From assembly GCA_934476085.1 (NCBI GenBank), contig CAKSNE010000003.1:62001-126000 (forward strand): a stretch of DNA of 64,000 nt. Direction: 5' to 3'. Positions 42,540 to 51,185 of the stretch are shown in pieces. The first letter of the stretch is position 1, and the number at the start of each line of letters is the position of its first letter. Both the position numbers and the translations under genes were made by a program. The DNA is from an uncultured Eubacteriales bacterium. Its GTDB lineage: Bacteria; Bacillota; Clostridia; Oscillospirales; Acutalibacteraceae. The notes beneath the pieces are model-generated. The model ran no database searches and was not told where the DNA came from. It worked only from the letters and a program-made list of their open reading frames with translations.

Positions 42540-43250
42540 TTATACTACTTTTTCAACTTGTTTTTTAAGTTTTGCAATAATCTTTTTCTCAAGCCTTGAA
42601 ATATAACTTTGTGAAATACCTAAAATATCAGCAACCTGTTTTTGAGTGTGTTCTTCATAACCTTTAAAACCAAATCTCATTTGCATTATTTTTCTTTCAC
42701 GCTCAGGTAAATTATCAACAAGTTTTGCTACAATTCTTCGTTCATCCTGTATTTCAACATCGTGATTAACAACATCAGGTTCAGAGCCTAAAACATCGGA
42801 TAATAACAGTTCGTTGCCGTCCCAATCAACGTTTAACGGCTCATCAAAAGATAATTCGGTTTTTAAATTATTTGTTTTTCTAAGGTACATTAAAATTTCA
42901 TTTTCTATACATCTTGAAGCATAAGTCGCAAGCTTTATGTTTTTATCGGCTTTAAATGTTTTTACCGCTTTCATAAGTCCAATTGTGCCGATTGAAATTA
43001 AGTCTTCAATATTAGCGCCTGCCGCATCAAATTTTCTGGCTATATAAACTACCAATCGTAAGTTATGAACAATCAGCGTATCTCTGGCTTTTTCATCGCC
43101 TTCAGCGGATAAACGGGCATACTCTGCTTCTTGTTTTGTATCAAGCGGCGGCGGAAGAACTGACGGACCGTTGATATAATATACACTTTCATAATCAAAA
43201 AATTTGTTGAGTAATTTGAAAAAATAAATTTTCAGTTTGTCGATAAACAT
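42540..43250 (-). CDS. sigE: Sporulation sigma factor E (pro-sigma E)
   Basis: A 236-residue sigma-70-family factor. Short N-terminal pro-sequence (about 25 residues), the typical YYINGPSVLPPPL junction, region 2 with LIVHNLRLVVYIARKF and GTIGLMKAVKTF, region 4 with MQMRFGFKGYEEHTQKQVADILGISQSYISRLEKK. It directs mother-cell gene expression after processing by SpoIIGA. Its start overlaps the end of spoIIGA by 19 bp. The usual third gene, sigG, is not next to it; a lipoprotein gene follows instead. Confidence 0.95.
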   Translation of the reverse strand: MFIDKLKIYFFKLLNKFFDYESVYYINGPSVLPPPLDTKQEAEYARLSAEGDEKARDTLIVHNLRLVVYIARKFDAAGANIEDLISIGTIGLMKAVKTFKADKNIKLATYASRCIENEILMYLRKTNNLKTELSFDEPLNVDWDGNELLLSDVLGSEPDVVNHDVEIQDERRIVAKLVDNLPERERKIMQMRFGFKGYEEHTQKQVADILGISQSYISRLEKKIIAKLKKQVEKVV

Positions 43251-44068
43251 AGTTCTTCCTCCGTAAAATTAATTATTTTAGATGGCAAAATGCCATTAAA
43301 TTGCTTGTGAATTTTGTTTTCAGATATTGCTATTGTTACATTCTCTGTTTTTCGGCGTTTTCCGTTTATGGAAATATAAAAAGAATTTGGGCGAAATGCG
43401 TAAAGCAAACCTTGTTTTGCAACACTTTTTACAGGAATTAAATAGGTTTTCGGAGATAAAGCTAAAATAGGAGATAACACGTCTTTTTCAACAATTACAA
43501 CAGGAAAATTAAAATATGGATCACAAAGTAAGTTGCCGGTATCATTAATTGCTTGAAAACAGGCAGTTGTTCCGGAATACTCAACTATGCAATCATATAT
43601 AAGCTTTTCCGGTTTTGATGAAGCTTTAAAAAACATTAAAAGTCTTATAAAAAGATAAATTAATGCAGTTGATAAAATCAATATAATAGGGGAAATGTTG
43701 AAATAAGTTACTCCGTTTGCGGTCAACATTGATTTTGGGTGAAAAATACCCCAAAGTGCCATCATAGCTCCGCCGAAAATATAAGTAATTGTTAAAAAAG
43801 CGAGCGAGTATTTAATAAATCTAATCTTGTTTTTATAAGAAAATGCAATTAAAACGGTTGTTGTGCAAATAACCACCCTTAAAAGCAATTCACCTATAAA
43901 ATAAAGGTCGGGTAAAAAAATAACAAGTGCTGAAAAACCGCCAAATAACGCCCCTGAAATAAGACGGTAGGTTTTCGGTCGGTTTTTAAAAAACGCACAA
44001 ACGCCAAGCAATAAAAAATATGTAATAACCAAGTTTAAAAATATAAGTATATCAGCGTAAACAATCAA
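43232..44068 (-). CDS. spoIIGA: SpoIIGA, sigma-E processing aspartic peptidase
   Basis: A 278-residue membrane peptidase: five N-terminal helices (about 1-150; begins VYADILIFLNLVITYFLL) and a cytoplasmic domain with the aspartic-protease motif NDTGNLL. It cleaves pro-sigma E in the mother cell when triggered by SpoIIR. Overlaps sigE. Strong evidence that the organism forms spores or did so recently. Confidence 0.94.
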   Translation of the reverse strand: MIVYADILIFLNLVITYFLLLGVCAFFKNRPKTYRLISGALFGGFSALVIFLPDLYFIGELLLRVVICTTTVLIAFSYKNKIRFIKYSLAFLTITYIFGGAMMALWGIFHPKSMLTANGVTYFNISPIILILSTALIYLFIRLLMFFKASSKPEKLIYDCIVEYSGTTACFQAINDTGNLLCDPYFNFPVVIVEKDVLSPILALSPKTYLIPVKSVAKQGLLYAFRPNSFYISINGKRRKTENVTIAISENKIHKQFNGILPSKIINFTEEELCLSTN

Positions 44069-44192
44069 TTTTCTTCACCCGATAAAAATGTTACTACTTT
44101 CATATTGCGATTTTTGTCACAAAAAGCGAATGAAAAACATTTTAGTTTAAAATTTATTTTTTGCGTTATATTCATTAAAAAGCATAATAGTT

Positions 44193-44247
44193 GTGCAAAG
44201 TGCATAAAATACTTTAACATATTTTTATTTAAACTTACACTTTGCAC
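44193..44247. promoter_or_regulatory. Inverted repeat upstream of the EF-G paralogue promoter
   Basis: GTGCAAAGTG (44193-44202) and CACTTTGCAC (44238-44247), perfect 10-bp arms 35 bp apart; the right arm touches the -35 hexamer (44248). Candidate operator half-sites or a DNA-loop site between spoIIGA and the EF-G-like gene. Confidence 0.55.
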
Positions 44248-44276
44248 TTGATTTTTGCGTTGAAAGATGTTAGAAT
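44248..44276 (+). promoter_or_regulatory. Promoter of the EF-G paralogue
   Basis: TTGATT (44248-44253), 17-bp spacer, TAGAAT (44271-44276). Confidence 0.7.
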
Positions 44277-44311
44277 GGAATTAACATATTGCACGAAAGG
44301 GTGTTTTTATA

Positions 44312-46372
44312 ATGAAAGACTTTACTACGGATAAAATTAAAAATGTCGCTTTGCTCGGTCATGGCTCTTGCGGTAAAACTTCACTTGCCGAGGCTATGCT
44401 TTATGTTGCAGGCGCAAGCGAGCGTCATGGAAAAGTTGCAGACGGTAATACCGTTATGGACTTTGACGAGCAAGAAAGAAAAAGAAAAATTTCTATTTTC
44501 TCTGCTGTTTCTTCTTTAGAATGGCGAGATACTAAAATAAATTTATTAGACGCACCGGGACTTTTCGATTTTGCAAACGGAAGTTATGAAGCTATGCGTG
44601 CGGCTAAAAACGCTATTATCGTTTTGTCGGCTAAATCAGGTCTTAATGTCGGCTCTGAAAAAGCATATAAAGCTTGTAAAAAATATGGACTTAACAAAAT
44701 TTTCTTTATTACAAAGGCTGATTCCGAACACGCTAACTGTAAAGATGTTATCGCTAATTTAAAGGTTGCTTACGGTTCGGCGGTTTTCCCTGTTATTGTT
44801 CCTTATGCTTCTGACAGAAAAGTTGAGTGTTACATAAATGTTGTTACAGGTCGCACCTGGAAATATGAAGACGGCAAACCAATCGAGATTGATATGCCTG
44901 AAGCAGCAAAAGACAGATATAATCAGATGTATGGTCTTCTTTGTGAGTCTGTTGCTTCGCTTAATGAAGAAATGATGGATAAATATTTTTCCGGCGAAGC
45001 ATTTACTGAAGATGAATTGTTTGCAGGACTTAAAGAGGGTATTAAAACAGGTGAAATTACTCCTGTTTACTGCGGTGCAGGTCAAACATTAGAAGGTGTA
45101 AACTTACTTCTTAATGCATTAGTTAAGATTTTGCCGTCAGCCGAAGAAATCGGCGGTGAAATAGGTATTAATGAAAACGGCGAAATGGTAGAAGTTCCTT
45201 GTAACACTTCGGGAACTCTTGCAGCAACAGTATTTAAAACAGTTGCCGATCCGTTTGTTGGTAAAATGTCATACTTTAAAGTAATTTCCGGCGTATTAAA
45301 ATCAGGAGATACCGTTTATAATCCTAGAACAGGCGAAACCGAAAAAATCGGTAAACTTATGTATGTAAATGGCGGAAAACAAATTGATGCTGATAAAATA
45401 GTTGCCGGTGATATCGGTGCGGTTGCTAAAATGGCTAACACTAAAACAGGCGATACACTTTGTGATCCAAAACATATTGTTACTTTATCGGGCGTTGATT
45501 TTCCTAAAGCTACTATTTCTATGGCGGTTAAGCCTGTTAAAAAGGGCGAAGAAGATAAAATTGCTCAGGCAATGGTTAAAATTTGTGAAGAAAATCCGTC
45601 GGTTGAGTTTACTCATAACAAAGAAACCCATCAACATATTATTTCAGGTCTTGGCGAACAAAATCTTGATGTTATCGTAACATTGCTTAAAAATAAATTT
45701 GGCGTTGAAGTAACTCTTGAACCGCCAAAGGTTGCTTATAGAGAAACCATTAAGAAAAAGGTTAAAGTCCAAGGCAGATATAAAAAACAGTCTGGCGGTC
45801 ATGGTCAATTTGGCGATGTATTTATTGAATTTGAGCCTACCGACAGTGACGAGTTGGTATTTGAAGAAAAAATATTCGGTGGCGCAGTTCCTAAAAACTA
45901 TTTCCCTGCAGTTGAAAAAGGATTACAAGAAAGCGTTAAAAAAGGCGTTTTGGCAGGCTATCCGGTTGTAGGACTTAAAGCTACTTTGGTTGATGGTTCT
46001 TATCACCCTGTTGATTCATCTGAAATGGCATTTAAAACCGCCGCTTCTCTTGCTTATAAAAATGGTTTGGTTGAAGCAAATCCTGTTTTATTAGAGCCTG
46101 TTGGAATGTTAAAAGCGGTTGTACCAGAAGACGATATGGGCGATATTATCGGGGACATTAACAAGCGTAGAGGCAGAGTTCTCGGAATGAATCCGCTTGA
46201 AAGCAAGGAACAAGAGATTATTGCTGAAGTTCCTATTGCTGAAACTGCTGATTTTTCAACAGTTTTGCGTTCGGTAACTCAAGGCAGAGGTTCATTTACA
46301 CTCGAATTTGAGCGTTATGAAGAAGCACCGCCGGCAGTAGCTCAAAAGGTTATCGAAGAAGCTAAAAAATAG
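44312..46372 (+). CDS. EF-G-like translational GTPase (paralogue)
   Basis: A 686-residue five-domain translational GTPase. G1 reads GHGSCGKTS where canonical EF-G has AHIDAGKTT; G3 is DAPG; G4 is TKAD in place of NKxD. Domain IV/V text (QSGGHGQFGDVFIEFEP, GYPVVGLKATLVDGSYHPVDSSEMAFK, RRGRVLGM) is clear. The altered G motifs and stand-alone position away from rps/tuf mark the divergent EF-G2-like subgroup, whose function is not well defined, rather than the housekeeping fusA. Own promoter with an inverted repeat upstream. Confidence 0.88.
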   Translation: MKDFTTDKIKNVALLGHGSCGKTSLAEAMLYVAGASERHGKVADGNTVMDFDEQERKRKISIFSAVSSLEWRDTKINLLDAPGLFDFANGSYEAMRAAKNAIIVLSAKSGLNVGSEKAYKACKKYGLNKIFFITKADSEHANCKDVIANLKVAYGSAVFPVIVPYASDRKVECYINVVTGRTWKYEDGKPIEIDMPEAAKDRYNQMYGLLCESVASLNEEMMDKYFSGEAFTEDELFAGLKEGIKTGEITPVYCGAGQTLEGVNLLLNALVKILPSAEEIGGEIGINENGEMVEVPCNTSGTLAATVFKTVADPFVGKMSYFKVISGVLKSGDTVYNPRTGETEKIGKLMYVNGGKQIDADKIVAGDIGAVAKMANTKTGDTLCDPKHIVTLSGVDFPKATISMAVKPVKKGEEDKIAQAMVKICEENPSVEFTHNKETHQHIISGLGEQNLDVIVTLLKNKFGVEVTLEPPKVAYRETIKKKVKVQGRYKKQSGGHGQFGDVFIEFEPTDSDELVFEEKIFGGAVPKNYFPAVEKGLQESVKKGVLAGYPVVGLKATLVDGSYHPVDSSEMAFKTAASLAYKNGLVEANPVLLEPVGMLKAVVPEDDMGDIIGDINKRRGRVLGMNPLESKEQEIIAEVPIAETADFSTVLRSVTQGRGSFTLEFERYEEAPPAVAQKVIEEAKK

Positions 46373-46394
46373 GGACGAATTGAATAAATATATA

Positions 46395-46430
46395 AAAATG
46401 GCATCGGTTTTTACCGACGCCATTTTTTTA
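46395..46430 (+). terminator. Terminator of the EF-G paralogue
   Basis: AATGGCATCGGT / ACCGACGCCATT stem (one mismatch) then TTTTTTT. Confidence 0.88.
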
Positions 46431-46433
46431 ATA

Positions 46434-46619
46434 TTATTGTTCATTGTTCTTTCTATTATGATTATGAAAACGAAGTTGCATTTCATAATCTATTCCGGCT
46501 TCATACTCTTTTGCAATTTTTTCAGTTTCATAATTTTTGACTTTCCCGTCAGCGGTTAAAACTTCATCATAAAGCATTTTTTCGTCAATCAAGTTAGATT
46601 GTTGTTCTGATCTATCCAT
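46434..46619 (-). CDS. Small orphan protein (61 residues)
   Basis: A 61-residue, charged, probably helical protein (MDRSEQQSNLIDEKMLYDEV at the start, NHNRKNNEQ at the end) with no family I know. Its ribosome binding site GGAG is ten bases upstream and lies in the 3' arm of the strong hairpin that terminates degV, so translation needs read-through or an unseen start site. The EF-G terminator faces it from the other side. Coding status rests on the ribosome binding site and composition. Confidence 0.6.
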   Translation of the reverse strand: MDRSEQQSNLIDEKMLYDEVLTADGKVKNYETEKIAKEYEAGIDYEMQLRFHNHNRKNNEQ

Positions 46620-46665
46620 AAAAAAGCACTCCTTTTTATCTATTATTTACGATAAAAAGGAGTGT
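46620..46665 (-). terminator. degV terminator that buries the ribosome binding site of the next gene
   Basis: Perfect 14-bp inverted repeat, 46628-46641 with 46652-46665, 10-nt loop, then a T-run on the minus strand. The downstream arm contains the GGAG of the 61-residue ORF. Terminator and SD-sequestering hairpin are the same structure. Confidence 0.85.
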
Positions 46666-46682
46666 ATACTTATAAAATTAAA

Positions 46683-47558
46683 TTAATTTCTGTTTTTGTT
46701 AAAAGTAAATAATGCAAGTGTTCCCGGACCTGAATGTGATCCGATTACAGGACCTGTATAACCGATTATTACTTCTTTTACGCCTAAAACTTCTTTTGCT
46801 CGCTTTGCTAAATACTCAGCATCGTCAATACAATCGCCATGACAAATAAAAGCGGTTTGATTCTCAGGATTTTCAATAGTTTTTGAAGCTCTGTTTACAA
46901 GCTCTTCAATTGAAGCTTTTCTGCCTCTTACCTTACCGACAGGAATTAAATGACCTTCATCATCTACATGAAGAATAGGCTTAATTCCAAGTACCGAGCC
47001 TAAAAGTGCGGCAGCAGGAGAAACACGACCGCCTCGCTTTAAAAAGTTTAAGTCATCAACAGTAAACCAATGAGCGAGTTTTAACTTGTTGTTTTCGATA
47101 AATTCGGCTACTTCTTCCATTGATTTTCCTTCATTTTTTAAATTAGCAGCATAATAAACGAGCATTCCTTCGCCAAGTGAAGCAGCTAAAGAGTCAACAA
47201 CAATAATTTTTCTGTTCGGATATTCTTCGGCTAATTCGTTTTTTGCCAAAACCGCTTGATGAGCAGTTCCTGAAAGCCCGCTTGAAAAGGCAATATAAAG
47301 AATATCTAAATCTTTATCTAGATATTTTTTAAAACTGTCTTTAAAAGAAGCAAAAGTAATTTGTGAAGTAGAAGAATTGGCTCCGTTTCTTAATTTTGAA
47401 TAAAATTCTTTTATATTAGCGTCGCCTTCTTCAGGTTCATTCCAGTATTGATCATCACCGACAATATATCTAAGCGGTAATATTTCAACATTTATTTTGT
47501 CAATTAATTCTTTGTTTAAATCGGAAGTTGAATCAGTAATTATAACATAATTATTCAT
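46683..47558 (-). CDS. DegV family fatty-acid-binding protein
   Basis: A 291-residue two-domain protein of the DegV/FakB family, which holds a fatty acid for phosphorylation by FakA. Family text: VIITDSTSDLNKELID, TSQITFASFKDSF, IAFSSGLSGTAHQA, VVDSLAASLGEGML, and KRGGRVSPAAALLGSVLGIKPILHV. The frame opens at 47630, but ATG 47558 follows GAGGTG and gives the normal N-terminus. Promoter at 47590-47618. Confidence 0.92.
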   Translation of the reverse strand: MNNYVIITDSTSDLNKELIDKINVEILPLRYIVGDDQYWNEPEEGDANIKEFYSKLRNGANSSTSQITFASFKDSFKKYLDKDLDILYIAFSSGLSGTAHQAVLAKNELAEEYPNRKIIVVDSLAASLGEGMLVYYAANLKNEGKSMEEVAEFIENNKLKLAHWFTVDDLNFLKRGGRVSPAAALLGSVLGIKPILHVDDEGHLIPVGKVRGRKASIEELVNRASKTIENPENQTAFICHGDCIDDAEYLAKRAKEVLGVKEVIIGYTGPVIGSHSGPGTLALFTFNKNRN

Positions 47559-47589
47559 TTTTACACCTCGCATTTCTTTGTTTATATTT

Positions 47590-47618
47590 ATTTTATCAAA
47601 AATATGAAATATAGTCAA
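47590..47618 (-). promoter_or_regulatory. Promoter of degV
   Basis: On the minus strand TTGACT (47613-47618), 17-bp spacer, TAAAAT (47590-47595). Confidence 0.75.
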
Positions 47619-47660
47619 TAAAAATATCAATATATAGTAGATTTTTTTAAAAAGGTGTGT

Positions 47661-47666
47661 TATAAT
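47661..47666 (+). promoter_or_regulatory. Extended -10 element of murA
   Basis: TGTTATAAT with TATAAT at 47661-47666; about 110 nt of leader to the murA start, containing a weak CGCATAAGG/CCTGTGCG hairpin followed by TTTATTATTTTT. Confidence 0.5.
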
Positions 47667-47778
47667 ATAACAGTAATTGTGTATTCTAATATTATATTGA
47701 TATTCGCATAAGGTCCATTTTTTCCTGTGCGTTTATTATTTTTGCGTAGAAAATAAGAATTTATAAGGGGTGGCATAC

Positions 47779-49068
47779 TTGGAAAAACTACTTATTAAAG
47801 GCGGCAATCCTTTAAAAGGTAAAGTTTACATCAGTGGTGCTAAAAATGCAGCGGTTGCAATTATTCCTGCGGCATTGTTAAGCGATGGTGTATGTAGAAT
47901 TGAAAATGTCCCTAACATCTCGGATGTTACCGTCCTTTTGCAAATAATTCAAGGATTAGGAGCAAGAGTTAAATATATAAATAAATCAACAGTTGAAATT
48001 GATCCTAAAGGAATTAATACTCATATTGTTCCTTATGAAATGACTAGAAAAACCCGTGCGTCAAGCTACTTTATGGGTGCTCTTCTCGGCCGTTTTAAAA
48101 AAGCTAAAGTTGCCCTTCCCGGTGGATGCGACTTTTGTGCAAGACCACTTGATTTGCATGAAAAAGGCTTTGCTGCACTTGGTGCAAACGTTGAAAAAGT
48201 TGACGGTATGCTTGATTTAGCTGCTGACAGACTTGTCGGTACAAGCATTTATATGGATACCGTTTCGGTTGGTGCTACAATTAATATTATGCTTTCTGCT
48301 GTTAAAGCGAGAGGCAGAACTATAATTGAAAACGCTGCTAAAGAGCCTCATATTGTTGACCTTGCAAACTTTTTAAATTCAATGGGTGCCGATATTCGCG
48401 GTGCAGGTACTGACGTTTTAAAAATTTCGGGTGTAAGTCATTTAGGCTCTACAACATATTCTATTATTCCTGACCAAATTGAAGCAGGTACTTATATGGT
48501 AGCCGCTGCCGCAACCGGTGGTGATGTTACTGTTTGTAATGTAATTCCTAAGCATTTGGAGTCAATTAGTGCGAAACTCGAAGAAACCGGCGCTGTTGTT
48601 GAAGATGGCGATGAATGTGTAAGAGTTTATCGTAACGGTCCGCTTAAAAAGTGTAATGTTAAAACTCAACCGCACCCTGGTTTTCCTACCGATATGCAGC
48701 CGCAAATGGTTACATTGCTCGCAATTGCCGAAGGTACTTCACTTGTTACCGAAGCAGTTTGGGATTCGAGATTTACTTATATTGATTATCTTGACAGAAT
48801 GGGTGCTCAAATTAAAGTTGATGGTAAGGTTGCGGTTATAGAGGGCGTTAAAAAATTAAAGAGCGCTCCTGTCAAAGCGGTTGACCTTAGAGCAGGCGCT
48901 GCTATGATTATTGCGGGACTTGTTGCCGAAGGCACTACTGAAATTGAAAATATTCATTTAATAGACCGTGGTTATGAAGATTATGTTGAAAAGTTCAGTT
49001 CGCTCGGAGCTGATATTGAACGCATAACAATTCTCGGCGATGAAAATACCGTTAATAATGTAGGTTAA
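47779..49068 (+). CDS. murA: UDP-N-acetylglucosamine 1-carboxyvinyltransferase
   Basis: A 429-residue enzyme transferring enolpyruvate to UDP-GlcNAc, the first committed peptidoglycan step. N-terminus EKLLIKGGNPLKGKVYISGAKN-type; fosfomycin-target Cys in LPGGCDFCARPLDLH; GLVAEGTTEIENIHLIDRGYE near the end. The frame also opens with GTG at 47770, but TTG 47779 has AAGGGG eight bases upstream and gives the usual N-terminus. Monocistronic. Confidence 0.95.
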   Translation: MEKLLIKGGNPLKGKVYISGAKNAAVAIIPAALLSDGVCRIENVPNISDVTVLLQIIQGLGARVKYINKSTVEIDPKGINTHIVPYEMTRKTRASSYFMGALLGRFKKAKVALPGGCDFCARPLDLHEKGFAALGANVEKVDGMLDLAADRLVGTSIYMDTVSVGATINIMLSAVKARGRTIIENAAKEPHIVDLANFLNSMGADIRGAGTDVLKISGVSHLGSTTYSIIPDQIEAGTYMVAAAATGGDVTVCNVIPKHLESISAKLEETGAVVEDGDECVRVYRNGPLKKCNVKTQPHPGFPTDMQPQMVTLLAIAEGTSLVTEAVWDSRFTYIDYLDRMGAQIKVDGKVAVIEGVKKLKSAPVKAVDLRAGAAMIIAGLVAEGTTEIENIHLIDRGYEDYVEKFSSLGADIERITILGDENTVNNVG

Positions 49069-49082
49069 ATATACAAAACAAG

Positions 49083-49120
49083 ACCGATATTGTCTTAAAT
49101 GACAAGTCGGTTTTATTTTT
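49083..49120 (+). terminator. Terminator of murA
   Basis: ACCGA..TTGTC / GACAA..TCGGT interrupted stem followed by TTTTATTTTT. Confidence 0.8.
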
Positions 49121-49130
49121 TAAATAAGAT

Positions 49131-49160
49131 TTAACATAGATTTAACATAACTTATATAAT
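49131..49160 (+). promoter_or_regulatory. Pho-box-like direct repeats and -10 of the Na/Pi transporter
   Basis: TTAACA at 49131-49136 and 49142-49147 (11-bp period), immediately followed by TATAAT at 49155-49160. More copies TTAACG at 49165 and TTAACA at 49206 lie downstream. Paired TTAACA with 11-bp phasing in place of a -35 element is the pattern of PhoP-activated promoters in Bacillus. Confidence 0.7.
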
Positions 49161-49240
49161 ACATTTAACGAAAGTAATATAAAATAGCCTTAAATGTAAT
49201 TAGATTTAACAAAAGATAAAAAATAGGGGATTAAAAAGCT

Positions 49241-50992
49241 ATGGATATTTTTAGTTTTATAACCTTGTTTGGCGGCTTAGCATTTTTCTTGTTCGGTATG
49301 AATGTAATGTCCGGCGGACTTGAAAAAATGGCAGGCGGTAAACTTGAATCAAGTTTGAAAAAAATGACCTCTAATCCATTTAAGAGCCTTTTGCTCGGTG
49401 CGGGTATTACTATTGCAATTCAAAGTTCTTCAGCAGTTACGGTAATGCTTGTCGGACTTGTAAACTCAGGTATTATGCAACTCGGTCAAACAATCGGCGT
49501 TATTATGGGTTCAAATATCGGTACTACACTTACCGCTTGGATTTTGAGTTTGTCAGGTGTTGAGGGTAACGGTCTTATTCAGTTACTTAAACCTGAAAAC
49601 TTTTCTCCGATTTTCGCTCTTATCGGTATAATTCTTATGATGATGTCAAAATCAGATAAGAAAAAAAGCATCGGTTCAATTTTGGTTGGATTTTCTGTTT
49701 TGATGACAGGTATGACTTTGATGTCAGATTCAATGTCACCTCTTGCTGATTCTGAAGCATTCCAAAATATAATGGTAATGTTTAATAATCCGTTATTCGG
49801 TGTTGTTGTCGGTGCGGTTATTACAGGTATTATTCAAAGCTCTGCAGCTTCAGTCGGTATTTTGCAGGCACTTGCTATAAAAACCGGAAGCATTTCTTAC
49901 GGAATGGCAATTCCGATTATTATGGGACAAAACATAGGTACTTGTGTTACTGCACTTATTTCAAGTATCGGCGTTAATAAAAATGCAAGAAGAGTTGCGG
50001 TAGTTCATATTTCATTTAACCTTATCGGTACTGCTATTTGTTTAAGTTTATTTTATGGTGTCAATGCTTTTTGTCAATTTGACTTTGTAAAAAATAATAT
50101 AGACGGCTTTGGTATTTCACTTGTTCATACCATATTTAATGTTGTTACAACTGCAATGTTGCTTCCGTTTGCAAAACAACTTGAAAAAATCGCAAACTTT
50201 GTTATCAGAGATAAAAGCGAAGATGAAAAAGAAAAATTTTCATTCATCGATTTCCGTTTGTTAAGCACTCCGTCAGTTGCTACTGTTGAAGCTAGAAACA
50301 AAACTGTTGAAATGTGCAAAGTTGCTTTTGATTCTATTTGTGAATCAATTGATTTGATTTTTAAATATGACGATAAAAAAGCAAAAAACATATTAGATTA
50401 TGAAGATAAACTCGACTATTATGAAGATAAAATCGGAACATATTTAGTAAAACTTTCTCAAGGCGAATTATCAAAAAATGATTCGAATACTGTTTCAATG
50501 GAACTTCGTGCTATCGGTGATTTTGAAAGAATAGGCGACCACGCAGTAAACCTTTTAAAAGTATCTCAAGAGATTAAAGATAAAAAATTAAAATTTTCAA
50601 AACAAGCTGTTTTGGAATTAAAAGTTTTAACATCGGCTTTGTATGAAATCTTTTCAATAACAAAGCTTGCGTATGACGATAATGATGTTGACCTGGCAAA
50701 AAAAGTTGAGCCGTTAGAGCAGGTTATTGACAGTCTTACAAAAACAATTAGAATGAATCATGTAAACCGTTTAAGCGGTGGCGAATGTACTCTTGAAATG
50801 GGATTTGTTCTTTCGGATTTACTTAATAACTTTGAACGAGTTTCAGATCACTGTTCAAATATTGCGGTTGCAATTATTGAACTTGAAAACGATGAGCTTA
50901 AATCACATAAATATTTAAATGCTATTAAATATTCAAATGATAAAGAATTTAATGATTCATTTGAAGAGTATAAAGAAAGATATTCAATTTAA
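49241..50992 (+). CDS. Na+/phosphate cotransporter family protein with PhoU-like domain
   Basis: A 583-residue protein. The N-terminal 310 residues are two inverted Na/Pi repeats with the QSS motifs (ITIAIQSSSAVTVMLVG and GIIQSSAASVGILQAL) and GTTLTAW / GTCVTALISS. The C-terminal 220 residues are helical and PhoU-like (RAIGDFERIGDHAVNLL, NFERVSDHCSNIAVAI). The family moves phosphate with Na+; the PhoU tail links transport to phosphate status. Pho-box-like repeats upstream agree. Confidence 0.92.
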   Translation: MDIFSFITLFGGLAFFLFGMNVMSGGLEKMAGGKLESSLKKMTSNPFKSLLLGAGITIAIQSSSAVTVMLVGLVNSGIMQLGQTIGVIMGSNIGTTLTAWILSLSGVEGNGLIQLLKPENFSPIFALIGIILMMMSKSDKKKSIGSILVGFSVLMTGMTLMSDSMSPLADSEAFQNIMVMFNNPLFGVVVGAVITGIIQSSAASVGILQALAIKTGSISYGMAIPIIMGQNIGTCVTALISSIGVNKNARRVAVVHISFNLIGTAICLSLFYGVNAFCQFDFVKNNIDGFGISLVHTIFNVVTTAMLLPFAKQLEKIANFVIRDKSEDEKEKFSFIDFRLLSTPSVATVEARNKTVEMCKVAFDSICESIDLIFKYDDKKAKNILDYEDKLDYYEDKIGTYLVKLSQGELSKNDSNTVSMELRAIGDFERIGDHAVNLLKVSQEIKDKKLKFSKQAVLELKVLTSALYEIFSITKLAYDDNDVDLAKKVEPLEQVIDSLTKTIRMNHVNRLSGGECTLEMGFVLSDLLNNFERVSDHCSNIAVAIIELENDELKSHKYLNAIKYSNDKEFNDSFEEYKERYSI

Positions 50993-51118
50993 TTAAATTT
51001 ATCATTACAATCTGCGTTATGTGTTTTATAACGCAGATTATTTTTTGTCATACTTACTAAATTTTGCACGGTTTATTTGTCATAATTCACAAAGATTATG
51101 TTTTAGCAGTTTGTAAAC

Positions 51119-51147
51119 TTGTAAAATGTTTAATATTATGATATAAT
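51119..51147 (+). promoter_or_regulatory. Promoter of the secreted Fn3-like protein gene
   Basis: TTGTAA (51119-51124), 17-bp spacer, TATAAT (51142-51147). Confidence 0.75.
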
Positions 51148-51185
51148 CTGTTCACATAATAGTATTAAATAGGGAGGTTTTTGTT

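Noticed and set aside
44065..44247. 60-codon minus-strand ORF upstream of spoIIGA
   Set aside because: No ribosome binding site, AT-rich random-looking product, and it runs through the promoter inverted repeat of the EF-G paralogue.
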